A stretch of 64,000 nucleotides of DNA from an uncultured Gammaproteobacteria bacterium (GCA_958295835.1 OY282378.1:3249694-3313693), one strand, 5' to 3'. Shown: positions 9,478 through 17,772, counted from the first letter of the stretch. Notes: generated by a model from the letters alone, not told the origin. Made by a program: numbers and translations.

Positions 9478-9891
9478 TCACGTAGCCCGGCGGGAAGTCG
9501 AAATCAACGAAACGTCGAGGCTGACCCGATCGTACGGGACCCGCGGAATCAGCGTACCGCGCTGTCCCTCCCTCAACTCCACCAGCCCGTAGCGCGACAT
9601 CGTCTTCAGCGTCCGCGACAGGTTCGACTTGCTTCGCCCGGCAAGCACCGCCAGCTCGGTGAGCGAGTCCGGCTTCTCCCGGGCAATCATCGCCAGAAGC
9701 TCGCGATTGCGTTGCGAGAGCACCTTCGCAAAGCTCTCGATGGAGGTGAACCAGACCGTCGGTTCACCCCTCGCGGGTTCGTGCTCTCCGCGGGCGATCG
9801 CCACTGTGAGTCTTGTCCAACGAGAGATGAGCCTGAAGGGAGGGTGTGACTCCAACGAGAAGTGAGCCTGTAGCGCGGGGTCCGGGATCAT
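9478..9891 (-). CDS. HTH antitoxin-type regulator (HVO_A0114/TumA-like), 5' end rearranged
   Basis: The conserved part reads VWFTSIESFAKVLSQRN, then PDSLTELAVLAGRSKSNLS and YGLVELREGQRGTLIPRVPYD. This is a MarR-like winged helix typical of the antitoxin/regulator family that partners DUF6516-type toxins. The first ~28 residues do not match the family: the frame runs out of an insertion-sequence end (repeats at 9816-9871), and the usual upstream toxin gene is absent. I infer that an IS insertion removed the toxin and the native start, leaving an orphan antitoxin. The true start may be further downstream, near 9810. Identification rests on recognised family sequence; function beyond DNA binding is inferred. 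Confidence 0.6.
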   Translation of the reverse strand: MIPDPALQAHFSLESHPPFRLISRWTRLTVAIARGEHEPARGEPTVWFTSIESFAKVLSQRNRELLAMIAREKPDSLTELAVLAGRSKSNLSRTLKTMSRYGLVELREGQRGTLIPRVPYDRVSLDVSLISTSRRAT

Positions 9892-9980
9892 CGGAGGATG
9901 ATCGTGACGCTACAGACCGAACGGGTCCGGACGCTGGGGCAGGTGCGGGCCTTCGTCGAGGGCAGCGAGGCGGTGGACCC
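9816..9980 (+). mobile_element. Left-end remnant of an insertion sequence with truncated transposase
   Basis: Two copies of TCCAACGAGAgATGAGCCTG-like sequence lie 35 nt apart (9816-9836, 9851-9871), as at IS ends that bind transposase. A GGAG and an ATG follow at 9898. The frame reads MIVTLQTERVRTLGQVRAF and VEGSEAVD, which I recognise as the N-terminus of an integrase-core DDE transposase. Homology stops near 9979, where a palindromic repeat takes over, so the transposase is reduced to about 27 residues. The family assignment (IS481/ISNCY-like) is tentative. Confidence 0.5.
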
Positions 9981-9985
9981 CCGTA

Positions 9986-10002
9986 CCCGCTTTCGCGGGC
10001 AC
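9986..10002. repeat. REP-like palindromic repeat, copy 1
   Basis: CCCGCTTTCGCGGGCAC contains the palindrome CCCGC-TTTC-GCGGG. An identical 17-mer is at 12727-12743. Both copies sit exactly where a truncated gene loses homology (a transposase here, an ATPase stub there). 9980-10097 otherwise holds nothing recognisable. Confidence 0.6.
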
Positions 10003-10097
10003 AAGCTTTCCCGGGGGTGTGGAGTTGCCCCGGTTTGCCGGATCGGCGATCCCGTGTGCAGGCTGATCGATTGCACCGTATGCGAGCCCGCGCACAT

Positions 10098-12650
10098 TTA
10101 CTTGAGCCGAAGTGCGCGCCGGATCTCCGAGAAGTCGAACGCTGTGCCGGGCTGCGATCGCTGCTCCTGGTTCTCCATGTCCTTCAGCAGATCGTCCACG
10201 GCGGCTCGTCCCTCGGCGGTTCGGACCGCTTCGCGTGGTGTCTGCCCGTTCAATGCCGGAAGCGGTTGATCGGGCCAGTCGGCGTAGTGGCGTTGCTTGA
10301 GCTCGAGGACGAGCTGATCGGGCACGGGTGAGAGGGATTCCGGCGCCGAATCGGGCAGCTCGGGCGCCGCCTTGTCCGACAGTGGGTCGGCGTGCTCCCG
10401 GCCCCGGTGCCGGATGTAGTCGCCGCAGGCCGTCTCGACCCTCTTGCGCAACGCATCGGCGCGCTCGCGCGAATTCGTCTGGATCCGCAACGTCTCCTCG
10501 GAGACGACGGCTCGCCCGATCACCGTATTCTCCATGCTCCCGTGCCGTGTACCACCGGGGCGCAGGAAGACGTAGGCCGGATCCTCGGGGATCGGCAGAT
10601 TCACGTCTCCAAGTGCGGCAAGCTGTGCCTCTACCGTCGGCCTCGCTCCGGGCGCGATCCGGAAGTGGTCGGTGGTGAAGAGCAAGGGATCGCCATCGGT
10701 GTTGGACCGCACGGGCGGAAGCCCGGTCCGCTCGTCGAGCTTGGCGACCGCCGCCTCCCACCGCCGGATCAGGCGGCGTCCAAAGGCTTCGTCGCGGAGA
10801 CGGTCGAGAGGGATCGCACGTTTGCGCCGCAGCCAGCCTCGCGCGCGTCGTACCACCTCTGCCGCATGAAGGGGCGGAAGCGGACGCCGATGCACGCCGC
10901 ACAGGAGCGAAACGCCGCCGTAATCGACGACGCGCGCGAGTATCGCATCGCGCGTGACGAGCACCTCGGACGCCGCAGTCTCGTGGACGTGTCGTTCCTC
11001 GTGGGAGAGGAGGTCACGGAGCGTCACGCTCGCGCCGGGCTCGACCGCGGTCACCTCCCACACCGAGATCCACGCCGCGGCCTCGGCTTCGAGCCACGCG
11101 CTCCGAGCACGTGGCAATCGCCGTCCGTCTTCCTCCAGATACCGGTCGAGCGCCGTCGTCCCGTCGATGCGGTAATGGTAGACCGACCAATGTGACGACA
11201 GCTCCGGCACCGCATCCGCGTCGGTGAAGTCCTTCGCGTAATCGCACCATGCGGAGCCGAAACGCGCCGCGGCGAACTCCATGATCTCGTAGGTCAGAGA
11301 GACGTCGAGCTCGTGCAGCGCCATGTGACGGCGCTCGGATGGATTCGTATGGAATGAAGCTGTTCCCCGATCGTCGTCGGTCTGATCGGGGGCGGCGGCG
11401 ATTTCGCCGGGCGGAATCGCCAAGCGACCGCCCCCGCGGTCGCCGCCTGCCTGCTCGTCTCGGGGCAGGCAGCACTTCTTGTATTTGCGGCCGCTCCCGC
11501 AAGGGCATGGATCGTTACGGCCCGGCCTGGTCCGGCCCTGCCACGCCGGCCCCTCCGACGGTGCCGGCGGCGCCGGTCGGCGCATCCGCTCGCCGCCGGG
11601 TTCGAGCGGCGGAGCCGCCTCGTAGGGCCGAGCAGCCTCGTAGGGGAAGGTGAAGCGCACGTCAACGTCGTGGGGTGCGAACGAGTACGACTCGGAGACG
11701 GGCTCGGGCGTGTCGAGCGTGAACCGGTCCCGGTGCGCCTCGAAGAAGCGGCACAGCGACGCGGCGCAGACGGTGGCAATCTCCAGGTCGCGCGGGACGA
11801 GCGGGCGAAAGGCGCCGTCACGCTCGACGTACATGACGAGCGGATAGGCGTCGGCGCCGGCGACCGGCCACGCATGGGTTGCCGCCTCGCGCCGCATGGA
11901 GTCGGGCAGGTCCGCTCCGCGCACGAAATTGAGTGAAAGCGAGTGGGTCCCGAGGTCGACGCGCCCGCCCCCCTCGAAGGATCCCCCGGTCGCCTTCCGG
12001 CCGAATGCCTGGTATCCGGCGAAAGAAGGGAAGACGAGCACACCAAGGCTCTCGCCGAGGTGTCCGATGATGGAGACGCACGCTCCCTCGACCCCGAGCG
12101 CGGGGATGTCCATTCCGAGCACCTGGGTGTCGGCCGCCACCTTCCAGGGCGCGGTGCGGTAGAGCAGATCGGCGGCGGTAAAGAGCTCCGCCACCGCTTC
12201 GGGCGGGATGCGCCCTCCTTCGAAATAACTTTTTTCGCCTTCGTCGGAGTCGGGCATCCACTCGACCAGGTTCTCCACAACGGTGTCGAGCTCCGGAGTG
12301 GGCGCGACGACGACCGGGATGGCGTCCGCGACCGCGGCCCGCACCTCGGTCGCAAGCGCATGGTCGGCCACGCGGATCACGTCGGGCCGGTGTTTCGGAC
12401 CGGCCAGGGGCCGGTCCAACGCGGCGAGCAGCACCCGGGCGACGGCGCCCTCGGCATCCTCGGGAGCGACCGCCTCCTGGCCGACGACGAGGCCGGAAGA
12501 CGCCGCCAGCCAGATCACCAGCTCGGGCCGGTAGGGCTCCTCGCGATCATGGATGAAGATCGGGGGCGACAGCCTCCCCCCGATCCACTCGTGACGACGT
12601 TTTGGCCGGCTGCGGCCTTTGCCCCGCCCGCGCTTTCGCCGCCGCGGCAT
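10098..12650 (-). CDS. Large SEC-C zinc-motif protein, function unknown
   Basis: An 850-residue protein with a very basic N-terminus (MPRRRKRGRGKGRSRPKRR). A SEC-C motif, GRNDPCPCGSGRKYKKCC, sits near residue 380; such motifs bind zinc and mediate protein contacts in SecA and many uncharacterised proteins. The first half (residues 20-340) and second half (about 430-750) resemble conserved regions of unknown function. Near the C-terminus, PLPALNGQTPREAVRTAEGR is like the toxin-binding segment of Xre/MbcA/ParS antitoxins. A dispersed 105-nt repeat (11346-11451) is inserted in frame just after the SEC-C motif. There is no partner gene on the same strand. The start at 12650 is the only good ATG before the homologous region. 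I do not assign a function. Confidence 0.7.
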   Translation of the reverse strand: MPRRRKRGRGKGRSRPKRRHEWIGGRLSPPIFIHDREEPYRPELVIWLAASSGLVVGQEAVAPEDAEGAVARVLLAALDRPLAGPKHRPDVIRVADHALATEVRAAVADAIPVVVAPTPELDTVVENLVEWMPDSDEGEKSYFEGGRIPPEAVAELFTAADLLYRTAPWKVAADTQVLGMDIPALGVEGACVSIIGHLGESLGVLVFPSFAGYQAFGRKATGGSFEGGGRVDLGTHSLSLNFVRGADLPDSMRREAATHAWPVAGADAYPLVMYVERDGAFRPLVPRDLEIATVCAASLCRFFEAHRDRFTLDTPEPVSESYSFAPHDVDVRFTFPYEAARPYEAAPPLEPGGERMRRPAPPAPSEGPAWQGRTRPGRNDPCPCGSGRKYKKCCLPRDEQAGGDRGGGRLAIPPGEIAAAPDQTDDDRGTASFHTNPSERRHMALHELDVSLTYEIMEFAAARFGSAWCDYAKDFTDADAVPELSSHWSVYHYRIDGTTALDRYLEEDGRRLPRARSAWLEAEAAAWISVWEVTAVEPGASVTLRDLLSHEERHVHETAASEVLVTRDAILARVVDYGGVSLLCGVHRRPLPPLHAAEVVRRARGWLRRKRAIPLDRLRDEAFGRRLIRRWEAAVAKLDERTGLPPVRSNTDGDPLLFTTDHFRIAPGARPTVEAQLAALGDVNLPIPEDPAYVFLRPGGTRHGSMENTVIGRAVVSEETLRIQTNSRERADALRKRVETACGDYIRHRGREHADPLSDKAAPELPDSAPESLSPVPDQLVLELKQRHYADWPDQPLPALNGQTPREAVRTAEGRAAVDDLLKDMENQEQRSQPGTAFDFSEIRRALRLK
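11346..11451 (-). repeat. Dispersed in-frame repeat, copy 1 (inside SEC-C gene)
   Basis: About 106 nt that align without gaps to 22191-22296 at roughly three-quarters identity. On the minus strand both copies keep one frame open and read AIP...GIA/EIA.AP......D(D/E)RGTASFHT. Here the frame coincides with that of the host protein, so the gene is not broken. The copy at 22191 overlaps the end of hicA. Confidence 0.65.
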
Positions 12651-12726
12651 CAGCTCGCCGCCCTGCCGGGACAGGGGACGACCTGTTTCATGGCTTCTCC
12701 CGAGTGCCGCTTCAGGCCGTCATTCC

Positions 12727-12743
12727 CCCGCTTTCGCGGGCAC
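12727..12743. repeat. REP-like palindromic repeat, copy 2
   Basis: The same 17-mer as at 9986-10002 (CCCGCTTTCGCGGGCAC), abutting the truncation point of the ATPase stub. Confidence 0.6.
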
Positions 12744-12838
12744 AGGTCCCGCAGCTCCTCCATGTCCACCCGGCCCAGCGGCGGGATGGCGTAGTGTTCG
12801 TCCGGGCGCACCGGTCCTTCGGTGTTGAAGCGGCGCAT
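12741..12838 (-). pseudogene. N-terminal stub of an AAA-type ATPase
   Basis: Starting at an ATG at 12838, the minus strand reads MRRFNTEGPVRPDEHYAIPP then LGRVDMEELRDL. This is the characteristic opening of a family of AAA ATPases that continue with a P-loop (typically APRQTGKTS) a few residues later. Here homology ends at the palindromic repeat, before the P-loop, so the gene is a remnant of about 32 codons. The frame continues to 12650 without recognisable sequence. Confidence 0.5.
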
Positions 12839-13479
12839 GGGCCGATTATGGCACCTGTCACCGCGAAGGTCCCCGGCTTCGGTCTTGTCCAGCACTTCCC
12901 GGTCAACGCCGCTCTCGACAGCGGCATGCGCCCAATGGCAGACCGACCAATGTGACGACAGCTCCGCGCCGTCTTGCGCCCGCCGGCCATCACGGTGCTG
13001 CGAAGGGCGCACGAGCCGGGAGAGTCGCGCGACGATGGGTGAGTCCGGGTCGGATGGCGAACCCGTGCCGGAAGACGGATCCGGGCCAAGTAGCAGTCCG
13101 GCCCGGTGCCGGGGCTGGTCATCCAGACGCGTATCAGGTGCCGCGGCCGGCTCCATGCCGCACCAGGCGACCTGCATGGGCCAGCGACCCGACGTGATCC
13201 TTGACGGTGTTGCGGCTTGCGCCGGTCGCCTGGGACGGCTTCGGCGACGGTCACGCGCCCGTGGTCGCGGGAGAGGTGGGCGCGTCGCGAACAGGAAGCG
13301 TGCCGCCGATCAGGTCGTACTCCGGCAGCCGTCCAGTCTCGTCGCGTGCGGGATCCCCAGTATACTGCGCACCGTCGGGCGGCTTCCCCGGCACTCCAAC
13401 CGCTTCTCTCGCACACGGCCCGGCTCACCGAATGTCCCCCGTGCCCCTTCATGTTCATGCGACTTCCGTGCTCCGTCAT
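12839..13479. other. Gene-free stretch with a small gene-fragment repeat
   Basis: No convincing gene. Open frames on both strands here are long only because of high GC. At 12943-12970 a run of about 28 nt (AGACCGACCAATGTGACGAC followed by AGCTCCG) repeats 11181-11208 in the SEC-C gene. On the minus strand both read ELSSHWSV, so this is probably a fragment of a related gene. Confidence 0.5.
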
Positions 13480-13817
13480 GCGATCGGCATCGCTGCCCTG
13501 CCATCCGGCCATGCCATGATCCCGGTCACGCCATGATCATGGATACTCTCGACCCGGTCTGTCAGGTGACAAGAGAACGCTGATGCCCGAAGACCCTCGG
13601 CATCGAATCGGCATCGGTGCCCTGCCATTCGGCCACGCCATGATCATCGACACCCTCGCCCCGGCCCGTCAGGTAGCAGGAGAACGCTGATGTCCGAAGA
13701 CCCTCGGCATCGAGTCGGCATCGCTGCCCTGCCATCCGACCATGCCATGATCCACACCATGATCATCGACACCCTCGACCCGGCCTGCCGGGTAACAAGA
13801 AAACGCTGAAAACGCCG
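13480..13817 (+). repeat. Imperfect tandem repeats leading into nuoG
   Basis: TCGGCATCG(C/G)TGCCCTGCCAT begins at 13484, 13608 and 13715. AACGCTGATG-type sequence recurs at 13576, 13683 and (diverged) 13802, giving periods of about 124, 107 and 119 nt. The last period is lengthened by a local 12-nt duplication (CATGATCCACAC). Each unit contains an ATG followed by sequence like the nuoG 5' end (GACACCCTCAGCATCGA against GAAGACCCTCGGCATCGA). The units look like degenerate copies of the nuoG translation-start region. No other gene is present. Confidence 0.65.
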
Positions 13818-16463
13818 ATGACCAACGACACCCTCAGCATCGAGATCGACGGCCGCCCCTTCCGGGCGCGGAAGGGCCAGATGGTCATCGAGGTGACGGA
13901 TGCGAACGCCATCGCCATCCCCCGGTTCTGCTACCACCACAAGCTGACGGTGGCGGCGAACTGCCGCATGTGCCTGGTCGAGGTCGAGCGGGCGCCGAAG
14001 CCGCTGCCCGCCTGCGCCACGCCGGTGATGGACGGGATGAAGGTGTTCACGCGCTCGAAGACGGCGCGCGCGGCCCAGAAGTCGGTGATGGAGTTCCTGC
14101 TCATCAACCATCCCCTCGACTGCCCGATCTGCGACCAGGGCGGGGAGTGCGAGCTGCAGGACGTGGCGATGGGCTACGGCGGGGACGTCTCGCGGTTCAA
14201 CGAGCGCAAGCGCGCGGTCGAGGACAAGGACCTCGGCCCGCTGATCGCCACCGACATGACCCGCTGCATCCACTGCACGCGTTGCGTGCGCTTCGGCGAG
14301 GAGATCGGGGGGATGCCGGAGCTGGGGGCGACGGGGCGGGGCGAGGACATGGAGATCGGCACGTTCATCGCCGGGAGCGTGGACTCGGAGCTGTCCGGCA
14401 ACGTCATCGATCTGTGCCCGGTGGGGGCGCTTACCTCCAAGCCCTTCCGGTTCCGCGCCCGCGCCTGGGAGATGGCGCAGCGCGACGGCGTGGCGCCGCA
14501 CGACCCGGTCGGCTCCAACATCCATCTGCACGTGCGCCGCGGTCGGGTCATGCGCGTGGTGCCGCGCGCGAACGAAGCGATCAACGAGGTGTGGATCTCC
14601 GACCGGGACCGTTTCGGGTACGAGGGCCTGTACAGCGAAGACCGGGTGCGCGCGCCGATGGTCAGGCGCGGCGGGACGTGGCGGGAGGTCTCCTGGGAGG
14701 AGGCGCTCGATGCGGCGGCGGCAGGGCTGCGCGAGGTCGTGGCTTCGAGGGGCGGGGCCGCGCTCGGGGCGCTGGCCTCGGCGTCCTGCACGGTCGAGGA
14801 GCTCTACCTCTTCCAGCATCTGGTGCGCGGCCTCGGCAGCGCCAACGTGGATCACCGCGTGCGCCAGCGCGACTTCTCCGACCAGGACGCGGCGCCGGGT
14901 TATCCCTCCATCGGGATGGGGCTGGAGGATCTCGAACGGCTCGACGCGGCGCTGCTGATCGGCTCGTGCACGCGCAAGGAGCATCCCCTCGTCAACCACC
15001 GGCTGCGCAAGGCGAGCCTTGCCGGAGCGGCGGTGGCGTACCTCGACGTGATGGCCCACGACCTCAACCTCGCGCCCGCGGCGCGGATGGTGGTCCCGCC
15101 GCCGTCGCTCGCGGGCGCGCTGGCCGCGGTCACGGTGGCGGCGGCCCGGATCGCGGGCCGTGAGCCGGAGGGGCTTGGCGCGCTGGCCGGGGGGATTGGG
15201 GACAGCCTCGGCGGTATCGGAATCGATTCCGGCGCCGCCGGAGGTATCGAGGGCGCCGGTATCGAGGGTGCCGGTAGCGAGCAGGCTGGTAGCGAGGGCG
15301 CCGGTGTCAAGCAGGCTGGTAGCGAGCAGGCCGGTATCGCAAGCGCTCCCGGAGCCCCCGGAGACATCGAGGGCGTCGCCGGCGGTATGGGAATCGACCC
15401 CGCCGAAATCGACCCCCGTCGATTGCGGCGGACAGACGCCGGGCGGGCCGCCGCCGAGCGCATCGCGCGCACGCTGGCCGATGCCGGACGTAGCGCGGTC
15501 CTGCTCGGGCCGCAGGCGATCAACCACCGGGACGCGGCGGCGTTGCGCGGCCTCGCGGCGTGCCTCGCCGATCTCACCGGCGCGACGCTCGGCACCCTGG
15601 ACGAGGGCGCGAACCCCGCCGGCGCATGGATCGCGGGCGCGCTGCCGCACCGGGGGCCGCGCGGCTCGGCGGCGGAACCGCGCGGGCTCGACGCGCGGGC
15701 GATGATCGAGACAGGTCTCGACGCCTACCTGCTCATGGGATTGGAGCCCGAGTTGGATTGCGCCGACGGCGCGCGGGCGCGCGAGGCACTGGGCCGGGCG
15801 CGGTTCGTGGTGAGCCTCGCCGCGTTCCGCTCCGAGGCGATGTCCGAGTACGCCCACGTCATCCTCCCCGCCGCCGCGTTCGCGGAGACCGAGGGGACGT
15901 TCGTCAACCTCTCGGGAACTTGGCAGAGCTTCGGCGCCGCGGTGTCTCCTTACGCGGATGCGCGTCCGGCGTGGCGGGTGCTGCGGGTCCTCGGCAACCT
16001 CCTCGATCTCCCCGGCTTCGAGCAGGAGACGATCGAGGACGTGCGCGCGGCGCTCGGCGGACCGGCGGCGGTCGGGGCCAGGGAGCCGGCGGCCGGGAGT
16101 GCCGGCTGGACGCTGCCCCGAAGTCTGCCGGAGCCTGTCAAGGGGACCGAGGGTGCGGAGGGGATCACCCGCATCGCCCCCGTCCCGATGCACGCGGTGG
16201 ATGCGCTGGTGCGCCGCTCGAAGCCGTTGCAGGCGACGAGGGATGCGGAGTTCCGAGGGGTGGGGCTCAGCCCGGCTACGATTGAACGCTTGAGCCTGAC
16301 GGACGGCGAGCCGGCGGTGGTACGGCAGAACGGGGGATCGGTCACCCTCCGCGTTGTTGCGGACCGGCGGGTCCCGGACGATTGCGCGTACCTGCCGGTT
16401 GGGGTTCCGGCCACCGTAGCGCTTGACGTGGGTGACGTCACGGTTGCGATCGACAGGCCCTGA
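13818..16463 (+). CDS. nuoG: NADH-quinone oxidoreductase subunit G
   Basis: An 881-residue iron-sulfur subunit of complex I's peripheral arm, passing electrons from NuoEF towards NuoB/I. The N-terminal ferredoxin-like domain has the [2Fe-2S] cysteines in RFCYHHKL, ANCRMC and LPACATPV. Next come the His-ligated [4Fe-4S] motif HPLDCPICDQGGEC and a second set in CIHCTRC with CPVGAL. A molybdopterin-oxidoreductase-like domain without obvious cofactor residues follows. Residues about 457-527 are a Gly/Ala/Glu/Ser-rich low-complexity insert encoded by 15-nt repeats. The gene stands alone: nuoA-F are not upstream, and nuoH is 6.3 kb away, although nuoG normally adjoins nuoF and nuoH. The ATG at 13818 gives the family N-terminus. 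Confidence 0.93.
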   Translation: MTNDTLSIEIDGRPFRARKGQMVIEVTDANAIAIPRFCYHHKLTVAANCRMCLVEVERAPKPLPACATPVMDGMKVFTRSKTARAAQKSVMEFLLINHPLDCPICDQGGECELQDVAMGYGGDVSRFNERKRAVEDKDLGPLIATDMTRCIHCTRCVRFGEEIGGMPELGATGRGEDMEIGTFIAGSVDSELSGNVIDLCPVGALTSKPFRFRARAWEMAQRDGVAPHDPVGSNIHLHVRRGRVMRVVPRANEAINEVWISDRDRFGYEGLYSEDRVRAPMVRRGGTWREVSWEEALDAAAAGLREVVASRGGAALGALASASCTVEELYLFQHLVRGLGSANVDHRVRQRDFSDQDAAPGYPSIGMGLEDLERLDAALLIGSCTRKEHPLVNHRLRKASLAGAAVAYLDVMAHDLNLAPAARMVVPPPSLAGALAAVTVAAARIAGREPEGLGALAGGIGDSLGGIGIDSGAAGGIEGAGIEGAGSEQAGSEGAGVKQAGSEQAGIASAPGAPGDIEGVAGGMGIDPAEIDPRRLRRTDAGRAAAERIARTLADAGRSAVLLGPQAINHRDAAALRGLAACLADLTGATLGTLDEGANPAGAWIAGALPHRGPRGSAAEPRGLDARAMIETGLDAYLLMGLEPELDCADGARAREALGRARFVVSLAAFRSEAMSEYAHVILPAAAFAETEGTFVNLSGTWQSFGAAVSPYADARPAWRVLRVLGNLLDLPGFEQETIEDVRAALGGPAAVGAREPAAGSAGWTLPRSLPEPVKGTEGAEGITRIAPVPMHAVDALVRRSKPLQATRDAEFRGVGLSPATIERLSLTDGEPAVVRQNGGSVTLRVVADRRVPDDCAYLPVGVPATVALDVGDVTVAIDRP
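15190..15400 (+). repeat. In-frame minisatellite inside nuoG
   Basis: Runs of 15-nt units such as GCCGGTATCGAGGGT and GCTGGTAGCGAGCAG encode GAGIEGAGSEQAGSEGAG-like sequence. Unit length is a multiple of three, so the frame is kept. It falls in the C-terminal domain of NuoG, away from the Fe-S cysteines. Confidence 0.75.
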
Positions 16464-16668
16464 TCCCGTGGCACACGAAAGATAAGGGAGCATGATAGAT
16501 GGACGGGACGAGGCATTGGCAGCGATTCGGGGCGATCGCGGCGACGTACCGTGTATAACCTCACGAAAACTGTATCCACGATCCGGCCACACCATCGCGC
16601 AGCGCATGTAAGTGTTCTCCGCCTCCGTTGGTTAGAGCACCAAGCACAGAGAACAGCAGGAAGAAACG

Positions 16669-16977
16669 GTGAAAACGTCATCAGCAGGAATGGCAATTAG
16701 CGCAGCACTGCTCGCAGGGTGCGCGGCAACCGAGCTGACGGAGTCGGGAATGATGGTGCGGGAGATCACCCCTACCTTGACCTCCAAATGCCGGTTCCTT
16801 GGGGTCGTGCAGAGTGTAGAGGGCGAAACTATCTCGGTAACCGAAGACCGGAGGAGCGCCATGAACAAAATACGGAACGAAGTCGCCGCCAGAGGCGGGG
16901 ACAGCTTCGTCCTGAGCGATATGTTCACAACAACTATAGAAACCGTCATGCAGGCAGACGCGTACGTATGCGAATGA
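16669..16977 (+). CDS. Small outer-membrane-type lipoprotein, DUF4156-like
   Basis: A 102-residue predicted lipoprotein. MKTSSAGMAISAALLAGC ends in a lipobox (LAGC) with lipidation Cys at residue 18. The mature part contains CRFLGVVQSVEG, MNKIRNEVAARGGDSFVL and a final AYVCE. Two spaced cysteines around an 'N-L/I-R-N-x-A-A' helix is the pattern of DUF4156 lipoproteins. The start is the GTG at 16669 behind AGGAAG. Its last 10 bases overlap the start of the HEPN-CBS gene, suggesting co-translation, but no functional link is known. It lies in the block that separates nuoG from nuoH. Confidence 0.65.
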   Translation: MKTSSAGMAISAALLAGCAATELTESGMMVREITPTLTSKCRFLGVVQSVEGETISVTEDRRSAMNKIRNEVAARGGDSFVLSDMFTTTIETVMQADAYVCE

Positions 16978-17690
16978 AGAAGGTGAGGGCTGCCGCACTG
17001 CACGAGAAGCTGTGGCGGTTCCGACGCGAAGCGAGCTACGGATGGCTCGCCGGGATGCAAATCATCGAAGAAGTAGCCGAGACCGTCGCACCGGATAAGA
17101 ACAATTTGACCGACAAAATTCCGCTACTCACGCAATGGTTGAACAGTACCGCACAGGACAGCGCGGAGCGGGCAGCGTGTGGAATGGGAATTGGCACCTT
17201 GCTGGATCGGATCCGCTACGCACGCAACGGCGCCGTGCACCGGGGAACCGCCAGCCAGCGACTGGAAGAAGACATCGAAGCGGCACTGCGGATCATTGAG
17301 GAGGCACTGACCGTGACAGCAGACGACGCGACCGTCGGGTACTACATGATCCCGGACGTCTTGGAAGCAAAGCCAGACGATACTCTGATTTCGGTACGGG
17401 ACAGGATGCTGCGCTACGACATCTCGGCGGTCCCTGTCGAGGACGGAGGAGCGTGGCAGTGGATCACGGCGACAGACATCGCCCGCTACCGCACTGAAGG
17501 CGGGAAGATGACCGAGGAAGCTCGTGCGCTATGTGGGAAAAGACCTGTACGTATTGTGCAGAAAGGCACGATGGCGGCAACCGCCGCAAAGCTCATGACG
17601 AACGGGGAACCCGCCCTGCTGGTCGGAGAAGGGAAGCGGATCGACGGAATCGTCACGGCGTTCGACCTCCTGTATGCGAACCGAAAGTGA
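16968..17690 (+). CDS. HEPN-like domain fused to a CBS-domain pair
   Basis: A 240-residue soluble protein. The N-terminal ~115 residues are helical and contain LLDRIRYARNGAVHRGT, where R86-N-G-A-V-H91 fits the R-x4-6-H motif of HEPN ribonucleases, followed by a long amphipathic helix (EEDIEAALRIIEEAL). Residues about 123-240 form two CBS repeats: YMIPDVLEAKPDDTLISV with DISAVPVEDGGAWQWITATD, then PVRIVQKGTMAATAAKLM with GIVTAFDLLYAN. CBS pairs bind adenine nucleotides or related ligands. I infer a nucleotide-gated RNase or a regulator; no antitoxin is recognisable next to it. The start is the ATG at 16968 or at 16974, both overlapping the lipoprotein stop. Confidence 0.6.
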   Translation: MRMKKVRAAALHEKLWRFRREASYGWLAGMQIIEEVAETVAPDKNNLTDKIPLLTQWLNSTAQDSAERAACGMGIGTLLDRIRYARNGAVHRGTASQRLEEDIEAALRIIEEALTVTADDATVGYYMIPDVLEAKPDDTLISVRDRMLRYDISAVPVEDGGAWQWITATDIARYRTEGGKMTEEARALCGKRPVRIVQKGTMAATAAKLMTNGEPALLVGEGKRIDGIVTAFDLLYANRK

Positions 17691-17741
17691 GCGAAGACAA
17701 CAACCGCTATGAGCCGGTCGGCGAATCGGTCTGCCACGATC

Positions 17742-17772
17742 CTTGGCTAGGCTGGGTGTAGTACCTGCCAAG
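17742..17772 (+). terminator. Hairpin after the HEPN-CBS gene
   Basis: CTTGGC at 17742-17747 pairs with GCCAAG at 17767-17772, and AGG/CCT extend the stem after a one-base bulge. No T-run follows because the group II intron end abuts it at 17773. Some group II introns insert directly after terminator stems, which would fit. Confidence 0.35.

Noticed and set aside
13480..13817. CRISPR or replication-origin iterons upstream of nuoG
   Set aside because: Units are long, imperfect, irregular in period and resemble the nuoG start; no DnaA boxes or rep gene.
13644..16607. A 987-codon open frame antisense to nuoG
   Set aside because: Arg/Pro/His-rich shadow of a GC-rich gene; the sense strand is unmistakably NuoG. 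Similar antisense frames over nuoL-N, res, mrcB and infB were discarded for the same reason.
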